Shown: positions 1 to 8,455, counted from the stretch's first letter. The stretch: 64,000 nucleotides of DNA from Vreelandella piezotolerans (GCF_012427705.1 NZ_CP048602.1:3844001-3908000), one strand, 5' to 3'. The notes: generated by a model not told the origin, from the sequence alone. Made by a program: numbers and translations.

Positions 1-1
1 C

Positions 2-247
2 GCATTCGTCGCATTGATTGCCAATACCAGTTGTCTGCTGCTCATATCCAAACATCGGGAAGGCGGGGCGCACATGAAGGCAAGCTGGATATTCTCGGCC
101 AACGACGTGGTGATCAACCTGGGGGTCATCACCGCCGGCGCCTTGGTCGCGTGGACCGGTTCCAATTATCCGGATCTGATTATCGGCACCATCGCGGGGG
201 GCATTGTACTTAACGGTGCCAGACGCATTTTGGCGTTGAAGGGTTAA
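2..247 (+). CDS. Cation diffusion facilitator family transporter, C-terminal part (partial)
   Basis: The reading frame is open from the first bases of the window and stops at 245-247, so only the last 81 residues are present. The visible part has a basic cytoplasmic loop ending in GAHMKASWIFS, then two hydrophobic segments (NDVVINLGVITAGALVAW and a second one rich in Gly and Ile), which is the layout of the fifth and sixth membrane helices of CDF metal/proton antiporters (Zn, Co, Cd or Fe export). The metal cannot be told from this part. It lies 3 bp before lspA and is probably co-transcribed with it. The family call rests on the pattern alone. Confidence 0.75.
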   Translation, partial: AFVALIANTSCLLLISKHREGGAHMKASWIFSANDVVINLGVITAGALVAWTGSNYPDLIIGTIAGGIVLNGARRILALKG

Positions 248-250
248 ATA

Positions 251-748
251 ATGCTCATTATTGGCAAAAAGCTCTCGCCGTATGCCCTATTGTCCATATC
301 GGGCCTGCTGGCAGCGTCTGATCAGGCTGTAAAGTGGCTGGTGCAGCAATCAATGGCCTATGGCGAGTATGTTTCGGTGACCCCGTTCTTTAACTGGGTG
401 CACCTATGGAACACCGGTGCCGCATTCAGTCTTTTTGCGAATGGTGGAGGCTGGCAGCGCTACTTTTTTATCGGAATCGCGGTAGTGGTCTCGATTTTTC
501 TGATCAAGCTGATCCTTGAAAATCGTCATAAAGGAGAAGCCATCGCTTACAGTCTTATCCTCGGTGGCGCCATGGGCAACCTGATTGACCGGGTCTTTCG
601 CGGCTATGTTGTGGATTCCTTTGATTTCTATTGGCGAGACTGGCATTGGCCGGCCTTCAACCTGGCTGATATCGCGTTATTGGCAGGTGTCGTGGTATAC
701 GCAGTGGCGCTATGGCGTGAGCGGCCTACATTTAAGCGCACTGAGTAA
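251..748 (+). CDS. lspA: Signal peptidase II (lipoprotein signal peptidase)
   Basis: Membrane aspartyl protease that removes the signal peptide of diacylglyceryl-prolipoproteins in the inner membrane. The 165-residue length is typical. Four hydrophobic segments are visible, with the family blocks NTGAAFSLF (about residue 55), GNLIDRV (about 112) and FNLADIALL (about 137); the Asp residues of the last two blocks are the catalytic pair. It starts 3 bp after the cation-efflux gene, and lnt begins 4 bp after its stop. Its position between a metal exporter and copper genes suggests an accessory paralogue rather than the housekeeping copy, which usually follows ileS; that is an inference. Confidence 0.93.
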   Translation: MLIIGKKLSPYALLSISGLLAASDQAVKWLVQQSMAYGEYVSVTPFFNWVHLWNTGAAFSLFANGGGWQRYFFIGIAVVVSIFLIKLILENRHKGEAIAYSLILGGAMGNLIDRVFRGYVVDSFDFYWRDWHWPAFNLADIALLAGVVVYAVALWRERPTFKRTE

Positions 749-752
749 CGCT

Positions 753-2285
753 ATGGATGTGGTCGATAAAGATAAAGAATATACGTTTTTTGCTGGGCGA
801 CGCTCACCAATAGTCGATTGCGTTGTAGCGCTCGCCGCTGGGGTACTGACTACCTTGAGTGCCGCCCCTTTTTCCCTATGGTGGCTTGGCCCAGTGAGCG
901 TGGCACTGGTCTATTGGAGAATAGCGTCGCTAACGCCCGCCATGGCCACCCTGCGAGGGTGGTGTTATGGGGTAGGCCTGTTCGGTTCAGGCACGTCGTG
1001 GGTCTTCGTTGCTATTCACGATTTCGGTGGCACCGGGGCCTTGGTGGCGATGTTCCTCACCACGCTATTTGTTAGCGTCCTGGCGCTCTTCTTTGCAGTC
1101 CCCTTTGGGCTCTATCGACGCATCACGGGGCCACGGTTCGCCTTTCTTAGCTTTGCCGGTATGTGGGTGGTGAGCGAATGGCTACGCACCTGGTTGCTCA
1201 CCGGCTTTCCCTGGTTATTGCTGGGCACCTCTCAGATAGATTCTCCACTAGCCCCATGGGCGCCCGTTGGTGGTGTGTACTTGCTGTCACTCATGACCGC
1301 GCTGACAGGTACGTTAGGGGTAGAGGTACTGCGTCGCCGCTGGATTTTCCTCGTCCCAATGGCCGCCCTGTGGATCGTTCCATTCCTATTGCCCGCCCAA
1401 TGGACAACCCCGGCTGGCAAGCCCATCCAGGTGGCATTGTTGCAAGGGAATCTTGATCAGCGCATTAAGTGGACTGCCCAAGGGCAGCGCGAAGCGATCA
1501 GTATCTACACGACGATGACACGGGTGCAAGCAAGGGATATCGACCTCATCGTTTGGCCTGAGGCAGCCCTTCCCATGCTTGAGCAGGAAGCACAGCAAAT
1601 ACTGGAACAAGTAGCGTCCGACCTGGGGCCTGACACCGCCTTGTTGACCGGCATTTTGCAACGCGACAGTGAAGGGCGCTCTTATAACAGCGTCATAGGG
1701 CTAAATGATGTGCAAGGCGAATACCAAAAAGCGCACTTAGTGCCCTTTGGCGAGTATTTGCCATTCCAAAGCCTCCTCGCTGACACCCTTGCTTTTTTCG
1801 ACTTGCCAACACCCCGGCTGACCCCTGGTTCAGACGTACAGGCTCCGTTACACGTGGCTGGAACCACCATTGGCAATGCTATCTGTTACGAGATCATTTT
1901 CGCCGACCATGTCGCCCAACAGGCGCGTAATGCCGAGCTGCTATTAACGGTTTCCAACGACACGTGGTTTGGGCGTTCCATTGGCCCACACCAACATCTT
2001 CAAATGGCGCGTCTACGTGCCCTTGAAAATGGTCGTCACCTACTTCGAGCTACCAGTAATGGCGTGACGGCCATCATCGATTCACAAGGTCACGTCACAG
2101 CCCGTGCCCCACAGTTTGAACAGGCCAGTTTAACTGGCGAGGTGACCCCGATGCAGGGCCTAACTCCTTTCACACGCACCGGTAGTGGCCCCGCTTGGAT
2201 ACTCGCTGCCTTACTGACGCTGCTCGGGTTAAAACTGAACTTATCTCGATCAAAAAACGACGCATTAGATGAAAAAGGAACCTAG
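753..2285 (+). CDS. lnt: Apolipoprotein N-acyltransferase
   Basis: Adds the third acyl chain to the N-terminal cysteine of lipoproteins in the inner membrane. The ATG at 753, 4 bp after the lspA stop, gives 510 residues, the usual size; an upstream in-frame extension inside lspA is rejected. The N-terminal third holds several hydrophobic segments and the C-terminal part is a nitrilase-type domain. The catalytic triad can be placed at Glu in VWPEAALP, Lys in YQKAHLVPFGEY and Cys in GNAICYEIIF. A last hydrophobic segment lies near residue 485. It appears to form one operon with the cation exporter and lspA. Confidence 0.93.
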   Translation: MDVVDKDKEYTFFAGRRSPIVDCVVALAAGVLTTLSAAPFSLWWLGPVSVALVYWRIASLTPAMATLRGWCYGVGLFGSGTSWVFVAIHDFGGTGALVAMFLTTLFVSVLALFFAVPFGLYRRITGPRFAFLSFAGMWVVSEWLRTWLLTGFPWLLLGTSQIDSPLAPWAPVGGVYLLSLMTALTGTLGVEVLRRRWIFLVPMAALWIVPFLLPAQWTTPAGKPIQVALLQGNLDQRIKWTAQGQREAISIYTTMTRVQARDIDLIVWPEAALPMLEQEAQQILEQVASDLGPDTALLTGILQRDSEGRSYNSVIGLNDVQGEYQKAHLVPFGEYLPFQSLLADTLAFFDLPTPRLTPGSDVQAPLHVAGTTIGNAICYEIIFADHVAQQARNAELLLTVSNDTWFGRSIGPHQHLQMARLRALENGRHLLRATSNGVTAIIDSQGHVTARAPQFEQASLTGEVTPMQGLTPFTRTGSGPAWILAALLTLLGLKLNLSRSKNDALDEKGT

Positions 2286-3196
2286 CGATGCTCCTGGCAA
2301 ATCAAGATAGGTTGGGAAGGCGGTCAGCCGCTGTTTCAAGCCTTTCCGCCGCTTGGAGAAGAAGAGCACAGTATGACCGCACTCACAGAGACCATGACAC
2401 GCCTTAACCTGAATATTATGCACTGAACCTCCCAACTGGCAGAAAAATCGATGAGTAACGCAGTGGCAAAAATTGCCAGCACAGGGCGATAGGTGGTCGC
2501 ATTAGGGTCTGAAACGCTAACTCCCAGGTGCTCATGAAGCTCTTCATAGCCGCCAATACGTTCATAGCCCAGATATCCCTGGGAAATCGTATCGACATGT
2601 TCCTGCTCTGTAAACGCGTCAATCTCTTATCGCGAAGTCAGCAGGTTTACGTTCACCTAAGGCCCATGTGCACGAGCAGGTCAACGATCTACAAGCCAAA
2701 CGGACATATGTACTCTCCTGTTTGCAACCATAAGCGCGAGCGCTGGAGTGGGTCGTTGTCACCGTTATGAACCTCTTAGTTGTTTATTAACACTATATTG
2801 CTTACCTAACATAATAATCTAACTCCCTTCCACAGCCTTCAGATCAAATATGTGGCGCGACGAAAACTTTATTGTGAAGTGAGCCAGTCGATCTTACTAA
2901 GCCTGAAGGCGCCTCAGTCGTTAGGTAATAAGTTTATTTTATATGAAATTTGTTAACTTCCATGTCTCAACATAAACATTTGAGATTCGCTAAAGTGTAT
3001 ATTTATTCGCTGACAATGCGAAGTTGGTTTTCTAAGTAAGGGCTAGCATTCGCCGGGAGCAGGTTTGTCGGAGTTAAAAGGACCAAGAGGTTGTTTTCTA
3101 CTTAATAACACAAGTGGGCGGTTGAGACGGTAGCTAACAGTGTGGTGACCCATAAGGTGACTAAGAAAATTTGTTATAGGGCATAGACACTATTAT
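2286..3196. other. Long non-coding stretch with possible gene debris
   Basis: About 900 bases without a convincing gene. On the minus strand one frame over roughly 2400-2635 reads as an uninterrupted peptide (for example QEHVDTISQGYLGYERIGG and YRPVLAIFATALLIDF) but without a credible start; I do not recognise it. On the plus strand another frame runs from about 2309 to a stop at 2424 and looks like the tail of a lost protein (LFQAFPPLGEEEHSM). The part from 2770 to 3190 is AT-rich with nothing identifiable. The whole looks like decayed sequence. Confidence 0.4.
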
Positions 3197-3667
3197 TTAC
3201 TCTGGGGGTATTCCAGTTTGTATTGGAAAGGGGTTCTCAATACTTTCGTCTGCTTGGTGACGCCTTTGCTCTTGTGTCCATAATGTCTTGAGATAATTCA
3301 CCACATCTCGTATCTCGCTGGGAGCCAAAACTTCCTGATACGCTGGCATCGTTAGCCTATCGGTTTTATTCCAGGGGTCGCGCCAACCCTCGGCAATAAT
3401 TCGGTAGAGCATGGCATCAGAGTGTTTCCAGGTATGGCCCTCTGGCCCATGTGGTGGAGCAGGTAACTCGCCTAGAGCATTTTGCTCTTCCCAGTTGGGC
3501 ATGCCTTCACCTTGTGTACCGTGGCAACTAGCACAGTATTGTCGGTAAACTCTTTTTCCGTCTTCCAGCTGAGGAGTATCGCTTGAAAAAGGACGGTCCT
3601 CAGCCATGGCGTGCCCCACAACCATTAGCGTCAGCCATGAGGCAGTGAAAAAACAGTGCTTACGCAT
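3197..3667 (-). CDS. Secreted class I cytochrome c
   Basis: A periplasmic electron carrier or domain: a signal peptide (hydrophobic FFTASWLTLMVVGHAMA) is followed by one haem-binding CASCH motif, and LTMPAY supplies a plausible distal Met ligand. The start at 3667 is chosen because its ATG overlaps the stop of the upstream gene (ATGCGTAA), giving 156 residues; a start 33 bp further up lies deep in that gene. It is the last gene of a leftward operon that also encodes CcdA and TlpA, both linked to cytochrome c maturation and thiol reduction. The partner is unknown. Confidence 0.85.
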   Translation of the reverse strand: MRKHCFFTASWLTLMVVGHAMAEDRPFSSDTPQLEDGKRVYRQYCASCHGTQGEGMPNWEEQNALGELPAPPHGPEGHTWKHSDAMLYRIIAEGWRDPWNKTDRLTMPAYQEVLAPSEIRDVVNYLKTLWTQEQRRHQADESIENPFPIQTGIPPE

Positions 3668-4526
3668 CGGGATAAGTCCAGGATTGGCCTTCGTCTTCAC
3701 TGTGTAGAAGTTCCCCTTTCTGGTTTAAACCATAGAGAGTGTCTTTGGCGGAGAGTGTGAGTGCAACGAGCTCTGTGCCGTCACCAGCTACTTGTTGCCA
3801 CTCTTGACCACCCGTTTCACTACGCCATAGTCCTTGCTGTGTAACCACATAGACTCGCTTTGGGTTGCCAAGGCTATAAGCCACATCATAGACGCTGCCA
3901 GCATCAAGTGCTCCGGTCGGTCTCCAACCGCAAAAGCAGTCCATCGATAGACGCACCGCATCGTCCGATACCCCGTAGAGCCAGCCGGTCTGCATGCTGC
4001 CTTCCATGTCAGAGTGGACGAGTCGGTTAATCTTTTGTGAAGGACCACTGTCCATTTTTTTCCAGGTGGTGCCAGCATCCTCGCTTTGGTAGATGCCGTC
4101 TTCTTCAATTACCGCATAAAGTGTTTCGTTCTGACGGCGATGTACAGCTAGCGCAGTAACCTCTCGGCTAGGTAGGTTAGCGCTAAGCTCTTGCCAGGTT
4201 TCTCCATTGTCGGTGCTACGCTGCACCCCGATTGAGGGGCCTGCGATATAGAGCGCTTGCGGATCAGTGGAGGGGACCGATACCGCGCGCAACTGGCCTT
4301 CATTCACGTCTTCGGGCAAGGGAATCGCATTCCAGGTCATGCCTTCATCGGCACGCTGGAATAGTTGGTTAGCCTCAATTTTAAACAGTCGTTTGCCTGT
4401 TACGTCATATTGCAGTGCAAGCAACCCTTCTTCAGTTGCCAAGGCCGTAATGGCGCTGCCAAAGCTGACTGCGGCCAAGCCTGTCAGTAAGAAGACACGT
4501 AAAAAACGACTCACGATCATGTGCAT
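3660..4526 (-). CDS. Exported Asp-box (BNR) repeat beta-propeller protein
   Basis: A signal peptide (residues 1-30) is followed by repeated Asp-box motifs of the S-x-D-x-G-x-x-W type: RADEGMTW, STDNGETW, SEDAGTTW, SETGGQEW and SEDEGQSW, spaced about 45-60 residues, as in sialidase/Ycf48-like propellers. The 288 residues are enough for one propeller. Annotated relatives in metal-resistance clusters are often called glycosyl hydrolases of the F510_1955 type, but no catalytic residues can be assigned here. A good ribosome site (AAGGAAA) precedes the start. It overlaps the cytochrome c gene and follows ccdA, so it may be an assembly or scaffold factor for periplasmic metal or haem proteins; that is inference. 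Confidence 0.75.
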   Translation of the reverse strand: MHMIVSRFLRVFLLTGLAAVSFGSAITALATEEGLLALQYDVTGKRLFKIEANQLFQRADEGMTWNAIPLPEDVNEGQLRAVSVPSTDPQALYIAGPSIGVQRSTDNGETWQELSANLPSREVTALAVHRRQNETLYAVIEEDGIYQSEDAGTTWKKMDSGPSQKINRLVHSDMEGSMQTGWLYGVSDDAVRLSMDCFCGWRPTGALDAGSVYDVAYSLGNPKRVYVVTQQGLWRSETGGQEWQQVAGDGTELVALTLSAKDTLYGLNQKGELLHSEDEGQSWTYPDA

Positions 4527-4549
4527 TTCAATATTTCCTTAAATAACGA

Positions 4550-5293
4550 TTAGCCGATAACACCTAGGGCAGGGAAAGTACGCAATAACCAATATGACAG
4601 CTCGGATAGTTTGCCTGTGATCATTAAGCTACCCATCAGGATCATGATCAACCCAGCCGCTATATGTATGAAATGCCCCCAGCGACGCAGGAATTTCTGG
4701 TGCTTTATGAAGCGATCAAGTGAAAGGGCACTCAGCATGAAGGGCACACCCAGACCCAAAGAATAAACGCCGAGCAACGCCATGCCGCTCCAGGCGTTGG
4801 CCGTGGAAGCGCTGACGGTAAGAATGGCACCTAGAATCGGGCCAATGCAGGGGGTCCAGCCAAATGCAAACGCTAAACCAAGCAGATAAGCCGCACTGCG
4901 GCTTCCGCCGACGTCCTTCAGTCGACCCATAAACCGCCATTCTTGATGAAACCAGCGCCATGGCATGAGCCCGGTCATGAAGGCACCAAACAGTATAACG
5001 ATAAGGCCACCGACTAGGTTTGCTTCTTGGCGATACACCAATAGCAGACGACCAATGGCGGTGGAGCTGGCTCCCAGCAACAAAAAAACGGTTGAAAAAC
5101 CGAGCACGAACCATATCGACTGGGTTAACACCCGGAGTCGCTCTCGTCTATCCGCCTTCTGTAATTGTCCGAGCGAGCGGCCGGTCATGAAAGAAAGATA
5201 GCCAGGCACAAGTGGCAAAACACAGGGTGAAATGAACGAGATCAGGCCTGCCAGAAAGGCAGTGACCAGTCCTATATTGGCTACTTCAAGCAT
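4550..5293 (-). CDS. ccdA: CcdA-type cytochrome c biogenesis / thiol-reduction membrane protein
   Basis: Carries electrons from cytoplasmic thioredoxin to periplasmic thiol proteins. The 247 residues form six hydrophobic segments with the two conserved cysteines in SPCVLPLVPGYLS (near residue 24) and GWTPCIGPILGA (near 153), the hallmark of the CcdA/DsbD-beta family. It lies between a small Cys-rich membrane protein and the Asp-box gene; the TlpA gene upstream in the same operon is its likely periplasmic acceptor. A second CcdA of the same type lies at 18721-19443. Confidence 0.92.
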   Translation of the reverse strand: MLEVANIGLVTAFLAGLISFISPCVLPLVPGYLSFMTGRSLGQLQKADRRERLRVLTQSIWFVLGFSTVFLLLGASSTAIGRLLLVYRQEANLVGGLIVILFGAFMTGLMPWRWFHQEWRFMGRLKDVGGSRSAAYLLGLAFAFGWTPCIGPILGAILTVSASTANAWSGMALLGVYSLGLGVPFMLSALSLDRFIKHQKFLRRWGHFIHIAAGLIMILMGSLMITGKLSELSYWLLRTFPALGVIG

Positions 5294-5309
5294 TACCCTT
5301 TACCCATGG

Positions 5310-5693
5310 CTAGGCTTGGAAATTTGATGAGGAATGCTTGATTGACTCGTTTTGATCTACTATTTGGCGAGTGGTGGACGCTGTGCCAGCATTCACTTCT
5401 GAAGCGTCTTCTACCCGAGCCTGAACATTGTTAGCGTCGCTTTGCTCGGTCGCTTCACCTTTTTTGTCTTTGCACTTCATCATGCATAGGCCTAATCCGC
5501 ACATAATGAGACATGGCAATAGGCTCAATAGTATAGGCGCGATGCCCAGCAAAACCAGGTTATCCCAGCCAAAAGCAAGGCCGCCAGCCACTGCCACGCC
5601 ACCCAGCAACATCAGGCCGCGTGGCCCTGTCAACAGGCCTTGTAGCCCCGATTTTTGTTTGTTCTGTTGGGTTTTGTCGTCACAACAACTCAT
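5310..5693 (-). CDS. Small Cys-rich membrane protein of unknown function
   Basis: I do not recognise a characterised family. The 127-residue product begins MSCCDDK, has two hydrophobic segments (about residues 27-45 and 48-72), and the second is rich in Cys and Met (LPCLIMCGLGLCMMKCKDK). The C-terminal third is polar and acidic. The clustered Cys and Met residues suggest metal binding or thiol exchange at the membrane. It sits between tlpA and ccdA in the leftward operon, with gaps of 12 and 16 bp, so a role in the same pathway is likely. Confidence 0.7.
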   Translation of the reverse strand: MSCCDDKTQQNKQKSGLQGLLTGPRGLMLLGGVAVAGGLAFGWDNLVLLGIAPILLSLLPCLIMCGLGLCMMKCKDKKGEATEQSDANNVQARVEDASEVNAGTASTTRQIVDQNESIKHSSSNFQA

Positions 5694-5705
5694 GGTGCTA
5701 CCTCA

Positions 5706-6254
5706 TTATCTGGTTGCAATCATTTCGGCAAGAAAGTCGATCATGTCTTGAGTGTTCCACTCGGCTTCCCCCACGAGGCGCCCAATTTCTTTGCCTTGGC
5801 GGTCAAGTAGCAGCGTCGTGGGAATACCTACGGCCCCAAGATCTGCACTGGCCATCCCGGTTTTATCTATATAGGGAGCCAGATGTTCAATGCCTATCTC
5901 TTGATAAAATTCATTAACAATCTCGACCCCCTTACGGTCGATCGATAAGGCGACCACTTCAAAGTCATCGCTGCCAAGCTCAGCTTGCAGGGCATCTAAA
6001 GTGGGCATTTCCTCTCGGCAAGGCCCACACCATGTTGCCCAGATGTTGAGTAGAATCAGTTTCCCTTCAAAGTCAGCCAGTGTTAAAGGGGTACCGCCAC
6101 TATCCTCGAAACTGATTTGTGCCACGTCGTTGGGGGTGGCCCAGAGAAGAAACCCTTGTGGCCCTGAGCTTTCTGACGGGGCGGCCATGGCAAGGGAGGT
6201 GGCCGTCATCAGAAATACGGCTACGAGATGTCCTGCCAGGATGGGTAGTTTCAT
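5706..6254 (-). CDS. TlpA-like thiol:disulfide oxidoreductase
   Basis: A periplasmic or membrane-anchored thioredoxin-fold reductase. An N-terminal signal/anchor (LAGHLVAVFLMTATSLAMA) precedes an AhpC/TlpA-type domain with the active site WATWCGPCREEMP near residue 75 and the cis-Pro region GIPTTLLLD. Length 182 residues from ATG 6254; a GTG two codons earlier is also possible. It lies 8 bp after the DUF411 gene and upstream of ccdA, which would recycle it. Probable targets are the cytochrome c haem cysteines or DUF411 cysteines of the same operon (inference). Confidence 0.88.
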   Translation of the reverse strand: MKLPILAGHLVAVFLMTATSLAMAAPSESSGPQGFLLWATPNDVAQISFEDSGGTPLTLADFEGKLILLNIWATWCGPCREEMPTLDALQAELGSDDFEVVALSIDRKGVEIVNEFYQEIGIEHLAPYIDKTGMASADLGAVGIPTTLLLDRQGKEIGRLVGEAEWNTQDMIDFLAEMIATR

Positions 6255-6268
6255 CGCCACACTACCCC

Positions 6269-6709
6269 TTAGTGAGTCGCGTAAATGTCGGGGCTATCGG
6301 TCGGTTGCGAGGCTATGACATAGACCTCCAGCGGGCCGCGTTTTTCTCCCGACATGCCCGGTGAACCAAGCGGCATTCCCGGCACACTCAGCCCTATGAT
6401 AGAGGGCTTTGCATCAAGCACTTGGGTCACGCTCTCAACAGGCACATGCCCTTCGAAGAGATAGTCTTCTACGACCGTGGTATGGCAGCCATGCAGTTCT
6501 TCAGGGACGTTATACTCGGCTTTCATTTCAACGAGGTCATGGGTGTCGACCGTCTCCACGTCGAAGCCGTTTTGTTCCAAATACTTGGCATATTCGGCAC
6601 AACACCCGCAATTGGGATTTTTGTAGAGGGTCGCTGATATATCAGCCGCCAATCCCGATACGGGAAAAGCCAGTAAAGACGTAACGGCTAGCGCTTTCCA
6701 ATGTTTCAT
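6269..6709 (-). CDS. DUF411 metal-binding-type periplasmic protein
   Basis: 146 residues: a signal peptide (residues 1-22), then the DUF411 core with NPNCGCCAEYAKYLE, VPEELHGCHTTVV and FEGHVPVE. The CGCC cluster, the later Cys-His pair and a conserved HVP are candidate metal ligands; the family is regularly found in copper and other heavy-metal clusters, but its biochemistry is poorly defined. It is the second gene of the MerR-promoted leftward operon. A paralogue at 31826-32266 keeps the same motifs. Confidence 0.88.
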   Translation of the reverse strand: MKHWKALAVTSLLAFPVSGLAADISATLYKNPNCGCCAEYAKYLEQNGFDVETVDTHDLVEMKAEYNVPEELHGCHTTVVEDYLFEGHVPVESVTQVLDAKPSIIGLSVPGMPLGSPGMSGEKRGPLEVYVIASQPTDSPDIYATH

Positions 6710-6817
6710 ATGTTGAGTGTCCGGTGAGATAACAGTGAGGAAGGTCTAAGCGACGCTACCCGCATAAGTGAAAAGGTTGCTTGCGTACAACGTACAAGCA
6801 ACCCTATCCGAGCCGCT

Positions 6818-7054
6818 TTAAGCGTCATCGTTCTCATGCTGCATGTTTTCCATCATGGCGTTACATTTTTCCATCATGGACTTCATATCGCCCATCATGT
6901 CGTGCATACCACCTGCTTGCATCATATTGCTATGCATGTCATTGCCCTCCATCGGCTTCTGCTGATTCTCTTCTTGGGCAAGAAGCGAGCTAGCTCCGAA
7001 GCTACTGGCAGCAACAATGGCGGTAAACAGGATCGCAGTATTACGTTTACGCAT
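6818..7054 (-). CDS. Small secreted Met/His-rich protein
   Basis: 78 residues with a clear signal peptide (cleavage expected after SSLLAQ) and a mature part dominated by Met, His and Asp: NDMHSNMMQAGGMHDMMGD and later MMEKCNAMMENMQHEN. This composition is typical of periplasmic copper-binding peptides. It is the first gene behind the MerR-type promoter at 7146-7176 and is preceded by a good AGGAGAG ribosome site. No family assignment beyond composition. Confidence 0.75.
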   Translation of the reverse strand: MRKRNTAILFTAIVAASSFGASSLLAQEENQQKPMEGNDMHSNMMQAGGMHDMMGDMKSMMEKCNAMMENMQHENDDA

Positions 7055-7145
7055 GACACTCTCCTTTGTGTGTGAATCACTCTGCCAAACGAGCTGAGGG
7101 TAGGACGTGATGAAGGTTTTTAACCTGTGGCAGAGCAGCTTTTGT

Positions 7146-7176
7146 AAGATATCCTTAAAGCAGACTTCAAGGTCAA
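7146..7176 (-). promoter_or_regulatory. MerR-type promoter for the 7054-3197 operon
   Basis: Read leftward: a -35 TTGACC (7176-7171) and a -10 TATCTT (7151-7146) are separated by 19 bp, the overlong spacer typical of MerR-activated promoters. The spacer region contains the imperfect dyad CCTTGAAG-N4-CTTTAAGG. Two more promoters with the same design lie at 18506-18536 and 18592-18622. Confidence 0.7.
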
Positions 7177-7236
7177 GGCCTCATTTTAAATTTCGATGTA
7201 CAACCGAAAGGTTTGCCATAAGCGCCCGTTGAAGAC

Positions 7237-7268
7237 TTGACCTTTGGGCAGCCTGGCGGTTGTAAGCT
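7237..7268 (+). promoter_or_regulatory. Candidate promoter of the merR gene at 7299
   Basis: A TTGACC at 7237-7242 and a TAAGCT at 7263-7268 are separated by 20 bp, again an overlong spacer, 31 bp before the merR start. The promoter region of the decayed merR at 35246 keeps parts of the same sequence (CTCGGTTTTAAGCTG). Weak -10; autoregulation is an inference. Confidence 0.4.
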
Positions 7269-7298
7269 GGCTACGAGTAAACAAATGAGGGTAAGCCA

Positions 7299-7724
7299 AT
7301 GCGAGTCTCCGAGCTGGCTCAGACGGGAGGGGTAACGGCAGAAACGGTACGTCACTATACAAGGGAAGGGTTGTTGCAACCGCACCGCGACCCGCGCAAC
7401 GGTTATCAACTCTACGATATAGAGTCCTTGGGGCGCCTACGTTTTATCGACTGCCTGCGTTCGCTGGGCGTTAGTCTTCCAGAGATCAAACAAATATTAT
7501 CTTGGGCGGATCAAGGCACCGTAGAGTTTAATGAACCAGTACCACTCGCCACTCAAAGGCGACGTCTTCACTTGCGGACCCAAGAACTCCAGGTGATAGC
7601 GCGATGGTTAGATAACATGAACCAAGACAAGATGACTGAAAGCTTCAGGCTGAAGGAACTAATCGAATCGCTTGGGACAGGTAAATTAGTTTTCGAGGCT
7701 AATGATTCGGGAAGTAATCATTAG
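7299..7724 (+). CDS. MerR-family transcriptional regulator without metal-binding cysteines
   Basis: 141 residues: an N-terminal winged helix-turn-helix (MRVSELAQTGGVTAETVRHYTREGLL), the family block RLRFIDCLRSLGVSLPEIKQIL and a dimerisation helix near 80-108. The only Cys is residue 52 inside the DNA-binding domain; the Cys pair that CueR, MerR or ZntR use for metal sensing is absent, so its signal may not be a thiolate-bound metal. It is divergent from the His/Met-rich operon and is the obvious candidate regulator of the MerR-type promoters in the window. Confidence 0.88.
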   Translation: MRVSELAQTGGVTAETVRHYTREGLLQPHRDPRNGYQLYDIESLGRLRFIDCLRSLGVSLPEIKQILSWADQGTVEFNEPVPLATQRRRLHLRTQELQVIARWLDNMNQDKMTESFRLKELIESLGTGKLVFEANDSGSNH

Positions 7725-7789
7725 TGATGCTGCGAAGTCATGGCACTGTGCGTATCCACCATCCCTATCATGGATTGCAGATGCCAGAG

Positions 7790-8455
7790 TTACCAGACGG
7801 CAAACGTAATAATCAGCAGCGCTGCTAGCGTACGAGTCGCGGGGCTACGTATCCATATTGAGACACGGCGCGCTGCCACTCCGGTCGCTAGGACGGCAGG
7901 CAAGGTGCCGAGCCCAAAGGCCCCCATCATCGCGGCGGCACGCAATGGCTCGGCTACGGCCAGACTCCAGGCCAGCATCGAATAGATTAGCCCACAAGGC
8001 ATCCAACCCCATAGCGAGCCAAGTGCGAACGCTTGGGGCACTTTTACAACAGGCATCAAGCGACGTCCTATTGGTTCGATGCGGCGCCACAGAACGCGCC
8101 CTAGTGCCTCGATACGTAGCAAGCCCTTCCACCAGTTGGCGATATACAGTGTCATTAGTATCAACATGACCGCCGCCAGGATACGCAACACCAGGGCGAA
8201 GCTGTCCAGTGCATGGTTGAGCACGGAACCGAGCAGGGCCACCAAGGCACCAGCGATCATGTAGCTGCTGATACGGCCTAAATTATAGCCGAGCAACAGA
8301 GCTGCTAAACGGCTAGGTTGTCGCATGCTGGGGGGCACAGCAAAGGTCAGGGCACTCATGATGCCGCCACACATGCCGATACAGTGCGCGCCTCCCAGCA
8401 AGCCGAAGACGAAGGCCGCCGCCATCGGCGGCAGGCTCAGGTCGGCGGGATTCAT
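7790..8455 (-). CDS. TauE/SafE-like (DsbD_2-type) membrane protein
   Basis: 221 residues with about six hydrophobic segments. The first carries GGAHCIGMCGGIMSAL and a later one WGWMPCGLIYSML; the paired helix cysteines resemble the DsbD beta / CcdA-related family found beside cytochrome oxidase and copper genes rather than a true sulfite exporter. It starts at the base after the stop of the DsbD alpha-domain gene, so the two probably form a split DsbD-like electron relay. The C-terminus is short (ends LIITFAVW). Confidence 0.8.
   Translation of the reverse strand: MNPADLSLPPMAAAFVFGLLGGAHCIGMCGGIMSALTFAVPPSMRQPSRLAALLLGYNLGRISSYMIAGALVALLGSVLNHALDSFALVLRILAAVMLILMTLYIANWWKGLLRIEALGRVLWRRIEPIGRRLMPVVKVPQAFALGSLWGWMPCGLIYSMLAWSLAVAEPLRAAAMMGAFGLGTLPAVLATGVAARRVSIWIRSPATRTLAALLIITFAVW

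Noticed and set aside
2528..2770. 80-residue plus-strand frame
   Set aside because: No ribosome site, no domain, atypical composition; another frame on the opposite strand looks more gene-like.
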